Of a stretch of 47,974 nt of DNA, positions 44,026 through 47,974 are shown in pieces. Numbering within the stretch: the first letter of the stretch is position 1; each line of letters begins with the position of its first letter. Below the pieces are notes generated by a model, which searched no databases, was not told where the DNA came from, and worked only from the letters and a program-made list of their open reading frames with translations. A program made the position numbers and the translations under genes. The stretch spans positions 1-47,974 of the forward strand of contig NZ_JACNMO010000033.1 in NCBI RefSeq assembly GCF_020622345.1, given 5' to 3'. The DNA comes from Roseobacter weihaiensis. Lineage in GTDB: Bacteria > Pseudomonadota > Alphaproteobacteria > Rhodobacterales > Rhodobacteraceae.

Positions 44026-44641
44026 ATTGTGCAATCCACCGCCCCGGCGGGCGACCCCGTGCCCGAAAGAGCTCCGCCTGCCATTGCGGTTTGCCCGGTG
44101 ACTGGCTGTCGTGTGCATTTGGGCGCGACGGCAAGGCCCCTAACCGCCAACGCTCCCGCGCGGCGCTCAAGGCCCCTGGATCGCCGCTGCGGATCAGGTA
44201 AACCGATACGCCAGAGGTCTCGGCCCGCATGGCAAGCCGCTTGGTCGCCGTGAAATCCAGCACTCCGGGGGCACCGTGGATTTCGCCAATAACAGCAGAG
44301 AGCCCGCCGCAGCTGGCCCCTTCTTCCATCGCCCAGAGAACGTCGCGCGGATGATTGACGGTCACATGCAGGACCGGTTGACAGACGCCAAGCGCTTTCA
44401 GGCCAGGGGTGTAGAGGTGTCCGTTTTCGCGCCGGGAGGCGTGATCCTGCACCCAAAGGATCGGCCCAGTGGTTCGGGCCAGCAAAGACAACACAAACCC
44501 GACCCCGGCCAGATCGCCAGGCTTTGCCGGATGTACATCCGTCAGCGTTGGCCGCGCCCCCAACGCTTCTGGGGTACGCGCTTTGCGCAGCTTGCGCTGC
44601 GGCAGGCGGATAACCTGCCCATATAAAGAATCGTTTTCCAT
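43916..44641 (-). CDS. imuA: ImuA, RecA-like SOS mutagenesis protein
   Basis: This 241-aa protein of the ImuA/SulA-RecA-like family is the first gene of the mutasome cassette. Typical segments are GPILWVQDHASRRENGHLYTPG and DVLWAMEEG. The start at 44641 (MENDSLYGQVIRLPQR) is chosen because the LexA box lies at 44656-44670. Longer starts would place the operator inside the coding region. It overlaps imuB by 110 bp. Confidence 0.9.
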   Translation of the reverse strand: MENDSLYGQVIRLPQRKLRKARTPEALGARPTLTDVHPAKPGDLAGVGFVLSLLARTTGPILWVQDHASRRENGHLYTPGLKALGVCQPVLHVTVNHPRDVLWAMEEGASCGGLSAVIGEIHGAPGVLDFTATKRLAMRAETSGVSVYLIRSGDPGALSAARERWRLGALPSRPNAHDSQSPGKPQWQAELFRARGRPPGRWIAQYDPDAPRATDRLRLVSRPDAGAVAAGAKPVPDRAGG

Positions 44642-44655
44642 ACACGACCCCATAT

Positions 44656-44670
44656 GTTCATATTTTGTTC
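44656..44670. promoter_or_regulatory. LexA (SOS) box GTTC-N7-GTTC upstream of imuA
   Basis: GTTCATATTTTGTTC matches the direct-repeat LexA site of alphaproteobacteria exactly. It lies 15 bp upstream of the imuA start, so LexA should repress the whole imuA-imuB-dnaE2 cassette until DNA damage. Confidence 0.88.
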
Positions 44671-44918
44671 TCATTTCAAACAGGAATCTGATCGGGGGGC
44701 AGCGGAAATGCATATGCCCACAATGACCGTCCTCTGGTGCGCAAGCATGCTTTCAAGGCTTCAATGATCAACGCCCCGGCCTGCATGGTCAATCCGTTGC
44801 CATTTGCAAAGCCGCCAGGTGGAAACAGATCGGGTCGTTCGCAGGTGGGGCGCCTTACCGCCAACTGCCAAAATCACCCAACTTGATGATGTTGCTTATG
44901 GCTGCTAGCGCTGTGCCC

Positions 44919-45749
44919 ATGGACAAGCAGATTGTATGCATCAATTGGGGCACAAAATACGGGGCTCCCTATATCAACCGCCTCTATGAAATGGTTCGGG
45001 CAAATATTACGCCGCCGTTTCGATTTGTCGCCTTCACCGACACGCGTGATGGGGTCAATCCGGCGGTGGACTGCTTTGACCTGCCCGAGATGCCGGGGTT
45101 CATGCCCAAAAACACAATTGGACAGTGGCCAAAATCAAGGCTCTGGGCCTCTGAGCTTGGGGACCTCACCGGCCCGTTTCTGTTCGTCGATCTGGATGTC
45201 ACGATCACAGGGTCGCTGGACCCGTTTTTCACCTTTGGCGCGCCAGAAGATGTCGTCGTTGCCCGCAATGCGGCCAAACCTCTGCACAAGCTGGGGCAGA
45301 CGTCGGTCTATCGTATGCCTGTGGGCGCTTTGGCTCCTCTGCAACAGATGTTTGCCGCTGATCCGCAAGGCATTGCAGATACATATCGGTTCGAGCAGCA
45401 TTTCGTCACCCGGAACGCGCCGAACGGTATCAAGTTCTGGCCCAAAGGCTGGGTGCGCCATTTCCGGATTGAGTGTATTCCCAGCTTTCCGCTGAACTAC
45501 TTTCTGGAACCCAAAGCCCCCCCGGGCACACGCGTGGTCATTTTTGCCGGAGGTTTGAACCCTCCAGATGCGATTGCCGGTCAATATAGCGCAGAGACCC
45601 CGCATCTGCCCCCCTTAGCCCATATTCTGCGCGCCTTGAAATCTGAGCAGAAGATAAAATCGATCCGGCAATACGTGCATCCGGCACGCTGGGTGAAAGA
45701 GATTTGGGAGCGCTCAAGCACTTATGCCCCACCAGAAATCAAAGACTAA
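44919..45749 (+). CDS. glycosyltransferase-like protein
   Basis: This 276-aa soluble protein has an opening strand CINWGTKYG and a DXD-type segment FVDLDVTITGSLDPFF, as in GT-A glycosyltransferases of the family-8 kind. The start is uncertain: ATG 44919 begins the conserved part, but no ribosome binding site is clear and ATG 44898 is possible. It stands alone between imuA (divergent) and the initiator tRNA. The substrate cannot be read from sequence. Confidence 0.72.
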   Translation: MDKQIVCINWGTKYGAPYINRLYEMVRANITPPFRFVAFTDTRDGVNPAVDCFDLPEMPGFMPKNTIGQWPKSRLWASELGDLTGPFLFVDLDVTITGSLDPFFTFGAPEDVVVARNAAKPLHKLGQTSVYRMPVGALAPLQQMFAADPQGIADTYRFEQHFVTRNAPNGIKFWPKGWVRHFRIECIPSFPLNYFLEPKAPPGTRVVIFAGGLNPPDAIAGQYSAETPHLPPLAHILRALKSEQKIKSIRQYVHPARWVKEIWERSSTYAPPEIKD

Positions 45750-45822
45750 AGGAACTGCTGTTTTTTTTACCGGATGGCCTTGCACCTTCTGCAGCGCTGA
45801 CATAATACGGCTTACGAATTGG

Positions 45823-45899
<77 letters not shown>

Positions 45900-45900
45900 A

Positions 45901-45942
45901 AAAACGCCGCTAACTCAATAAGTTGGTGGCGTTTTGGTTTTT
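45901..45942 (+). terminator. rho-independent terminator after the initiator tRNA
   Basis: A 15-bp stem with two G-U pairs (45901-45915 with 45921-45935, loop CAATA) is followed by GG and a run of five T (45938-45942). It starts 2 bp after the CCA end. Confidence 0.85.
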
Positions 45943-46460
45943 GGAGCCCATATTATGTTGAGCATCCGGAATCATATCGGAATCAAACTACAGGGAGTTA
46001 CAGCGCAGAATCGCGTACGCTCGTCGTTAAAGCCGAAGGCTGTTGAACCTCCTCACTGATCCGACCCGATTTTACTCAACAGGTATCGGCACGACAGAGG
46101 TTTCCTCTGCCAGTAAGCAGGGCGGCGCGTTGTTTCAGCTGAAGTTGGTTGCAGAAGAGCGGGCCTATATTCCAGTCGCGCAGCGCAGGCCCTTGGTCCA
46201 TGTTGCCTACCAGTCTCGTACCGCCTTTTTGTCGCAAACGACTGGCCGATGCATCGGACAGCGAGATCAATGACCTTAGCATACTAGCAGCCGTAATTGA
46301 CGGGATAAGGCTGCCTGCATGCTTTGGCATGAGTTAGATTTAGAGAATTCAGATGGTTGCGGGGGGGCTCACAGCCATCTCAACTTGCCCTTTCGAGCTG
46401 CTGAGTAGGTGCCAAATACATTGCCTCTATGCAATCTCGGCCCATAGCGGATGAGGTGGA
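45943..46460. other. gene-poor region between tRNA and IS element
   Basis: No convincing gene is seen. It contains the direct repeat CGGAATCA at 45967-45974 and 45978-45985, a small hairpin CATGC-TTTG-GCATG at 46318-46331, and AGAGG-TTT-CCTCT near 46094-46106. An open frame of 76 codons (46043-46273) has no recognisable protein. It may be a remnant of older insertions next to the tRNA. Confidence 0.4.
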
Positions 46461-46532
46461 TGGCTCCTGCTCCACCGGCATCGAACGTGCCAAAGTGCAG
46501 TTGTTATCGACTGCTAGGAAAGGAGCCACCCA

Positions 46533-47592
46533 ATGACAGTAAAGACCGTGGGCCTGGATCGCTGACCGGCAGTTGATTGCACCGCAATCAATGAGAGGGA
46601 TGGCCAAGGACGTTTTTCAGGTGCACTGTGTTTCGGCCACGGGGCGTCGGATCATAAACAAGAAGATCAAACGCGCAAAGCTGATCGCCTTCTTCGAGAC
46701 ATTGCCGCGATGTGTGGTTGGGATGGAGGCTTGCGGATCAGCGCATCACTGGGGTCGCGAACTCAGCAAGCTTGGCCATGATGTTCGGCTCATGCCAGCG
46801 GCCTATGTCAAAGCCTACGTGAAGCGCGGCAAAACAGATGCGGCAGATGCGGAAGCGATCTGCGAAGCGGTGCGTCGACCAACCATGCGCTTCGTCGAGA
46901 TCAAATCAGAAGACCAGCAGGCGGTTCTCGCCATCCATCGGGCGCGGGATCTGGTTGTCCGCCAGCGCAGCCAGGTCGTGAACATGATCCGCAGCATCCT
47001 TCGCGAGTTTGGTCACATCCTGCCGACGGGCATTGAGGCTGTTTCAAAATTCGCCAGAGAACACGGCACCGAAGCAAAATTAGAAATGCCCGAGATCGCA
47101 GATGGCATTCTCGGCGTGATGTGCCATCAGCTGAACGGCCTCAATGCTCGGATCGACGGGCTGACAAAACTGATCGAACAGCACGCATGGCTGGACGCAG
47201 GTGCGCGGCGGTTGATGCGCATGCCGGGGGTTGGCCCAATCACAGCCTCGGCTGTAGTTGCCACCATCGGCGATGCAAAACAATTCGAGACTGGTCGCGA
47301 CTTTGCCGCGTGGCTGGGTCTCACTCCGTTGAACAAATCTAGCGGCGGCCGAGAGCGTCTCGGGCGCATTACAAAGAAAGGCGACAGGTACATCCGAAAG
47401 CTGCTGATTGTCGGGATGACATCACGGGCGCTCATGGCGAGGAACAAGCCGGAGAAGGCTGACATCTGGACCGCCAAATTGCTCGACCAGAAGCCCTTCA
47501 GGCTCGCCACCGTCGCCATGGCAAACAAATCCGCCCGGATCATCTGGGCAATCTTGACCAAGGGAGAGGAATACCGGCAGCCGATCGCCTGA
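46533..47592 (+). pseudogene. IS110-family transposase (DEDD), disrupted by a 40-bp insertion
   Basis: The original start ATG 46533 gives MTVKTVGLD, then hits TGA. Forty bases (46560-46599) separate this from the continuation AKDVFQVHC in a different frame. Comparison with the start of the second transposase at 47920 (GLDLAK) shows that GLD should run straight into MAK. Downstream the frame is open to 47592 with typical IS110 features: GMEACGSAHHWGREL, KRGKTDAADAEAI and GVGPITASAVVATIG. Translation could restart at ATG 46600 but would lack the first catalytic Asp in GLD, so the product is probably inactive. Confidence 0.82.
46573..46591. repeat. hairpin TTGATTGC-ACC-GCAATCAA inside the 40-bp insertion
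   Basis: A perfect 8-bp stem with a 3-nt loop forms the centre of the segment that interrupts the transposase. It may be a footprint of another mobile element or a small palindromic repeat. Confidence 0.6.
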
Positions 47593-47844
47593 TCCTGCCA
47601 AGAGATGCAAGACGCTTGATGTGATGATGCGAAACTAAGTCAACCAAGAGCAAGGACACTCCGACGAATGTCCCGGCCCTCGAGGTCGCTAACCCGATAG
47701 GAACCTCGCTTGCGGAACCCATCCATTGCCCGGCAGTCGCTGCTTGCAGCGATGAGAGGGAGGGCCAGTGGCAAACGCCACACAAACAGGCCGGACACAC
47801 GACTGTACTGACAGACCGTCGCAATCACAGAAATCTCTTGCTAT
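47593..47844 (+). ncRNA. structured 3' tail of the IS element, candidate bridge/seek RNA
   Basis: About 250 bp between the transposase stop and the right inverted repeat contain no gene but several perfect hairpins: TCGCTGC-TT-GCAGCGA (47737-47752), GTGGC-AAAC-GCCAC (47768-47781) and GACA/TGTC around 47655-47672. IS1111-type elements encode a guide RNA in this position. The RNA and its boundaries are inferred. Confidence 0.45.
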
Positions 47845-47867
47845 GCAGGAGCCAATGGTATGGACCC

Positions 47868-47885
47868 CGCCGCCCTCAAGCGGCG
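47868..47885. repeat. hairpin CGCCGC-CCTCAA-GCGGCG before the second transposase
   Basis: A perfect 6-bp GC stem lies 34 bp upstream of the second transposase start. It may be part of the left end of the second element. Confidence 0.4.
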
Positions 47886-47919
47886 ACGATTGCGCCTTTG
47901 CAAAGCAAGGAGACATATC

Positions 47920-47974
47920 ATGGAAATTGTGCGTATTGGTTTGGACTTGGCGAAGACCATCTTTGAGGTCTGCG
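47920..47974 (+). CDS. second IS110-family transposase, 5' end only
   Basis: Eighteen codons from ATG 47920 (MEIVRIGLDLAKTIFEVC) run off the window. The GLDLAK motif contains the first catalytic Asp of the DEDD transposase. AAGGAG lies 6 bp upstream. Its sequence differs from the first transposase, so it is a different element sitting immediately next to it. Confidence 0.85.
   Translation, partial: MEIVRIGLDLAKTIFEVC

Larger units (their letters stand above)
46461..47854 (+). mobile_element. IS110/IS1111-type insertion sequence (broken)
   Basis: The limits given are a perfect 10-bp inverted repeat: TGGCTCCTGC (46461-46470) and GCAGGAGCCA (47845-47854). In IS1111-type elements such repeats lie a few bases inside the true ends, so the element is probably a little longer than these 1394 bp. 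It carries one transposase gene with a long 3' non-coding tail, as in the IS1111 group. No target duplication is expected for this family. Confidence 0.65.

Noticed and set aside
45967-45985. Repeat CGGAATCA-TAT-CGGAATCA as a CRISPR fragment
   Set aside because: There are only two short units, no spacers of regular length and no cas genes anywhere in the window.
46043-46273. Open frame of 76 codons between tRNA and IS element
   Set aside because: It has no recognisable protein, no clear ribosome binding site and no neighbours supporting it.

Overview
The window looks like chromosomal DNA of a methylotrophic alphaproteobacterium, most likely a marine Roseobacter-group member of the Rhodobacteraceae. 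The reasons are its high GC content, an isocytochrome c2-like gene beside glutathione-dependent formaldehyde oxidation genes, an imuA-imuB-dnaE2 cassette under an alphaproteobacterial LexA box (GTTC-N7-GTTC), and the style of the serine-cycle genes. The genus is not determined.

Positions 1-13.5 kb hold a methanol/formaldehyde oxidation block. It runs from the 3' end of S-(hydroxymethyl)glutathione dehydrogenase to fghA, a c-type cytochrome, xoxF (lanthanide-dependent methanol dehydrogenase, carrying the diagnostic second Asp), xoxG, xoxJ and a CXXCW-family protein. A convergent set follows on the minus strand: a SoxYZ-like carrier, a beta-propeller, an SRPBCC protein and a DUF3280-like protein. 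A plus-strand operon comes next: a PQQ-type ABC binding protein, a YVTN propeller, a cupredoxin-like small protein, an acidic PepSY-like protein, and then a complete NitT/TauT-type ABC transporter.

Positions 13.6-21.2 kb carry serine-cycle genes: sgaA, mtkA, mtkB, hprA and glyA on the minus strand, with a divergent LuxR-type response regulator and malyl-CoA lyase on the plus strand. Positions 21.2-28.7 kb carry pqqABCDE (pqqA is only 35 codons), an OmpR-type response regulator with its histidine kinase, a small conserved gene, and the permease and ATPase of the PQQ/alcohol-type ABC system. The binding protein of that system is 18 kb away at 8.3 kb. Together these genes encode the enzyme, its cofactor PQQ, its electron acceptor, probable metal or cofactor handling, formaldehyde oxidation, and C1 assimilation through the serine cycle. 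mtdA, fch, ppc and a TonB-dependent receptor are not in the window.

Positions 29-45.8 kb are more ordinary accessory chromosome: a methyltransferase; a GtrA-like protein, GT-C-like membrane protein and GT2 set; a decayed RTX-type gene; a nitrate-sensing chemoreceptor; azlCD with a divergent Lrp regulator; the SOS mutasome cassette imuA-imuB-dnaE2 with its LexA box; and a glycosyltransferase-like gene.

Positions 45.8-48 kb carry an initiator tRNA-Met with a strong terminator, then an IS110/IS1111-type element bounded by a 10-bp inverted repeat. Its transposase is broken near the N-terminus by a 40-bp hairpin-containing insertion, and it has a structured 3' non-coding tail. A second IS110-family transposase starts at the window edge.

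The most interesting leads are the lanthanide/PQQ handling genes of unknown function (especially the 83-aa PepSY-like protein), an operator-like repeat shared between the lutA-like locus and pqqA, the inverted repeats in the xoxF leader, and the guide-RNA-like tail of the IS element.
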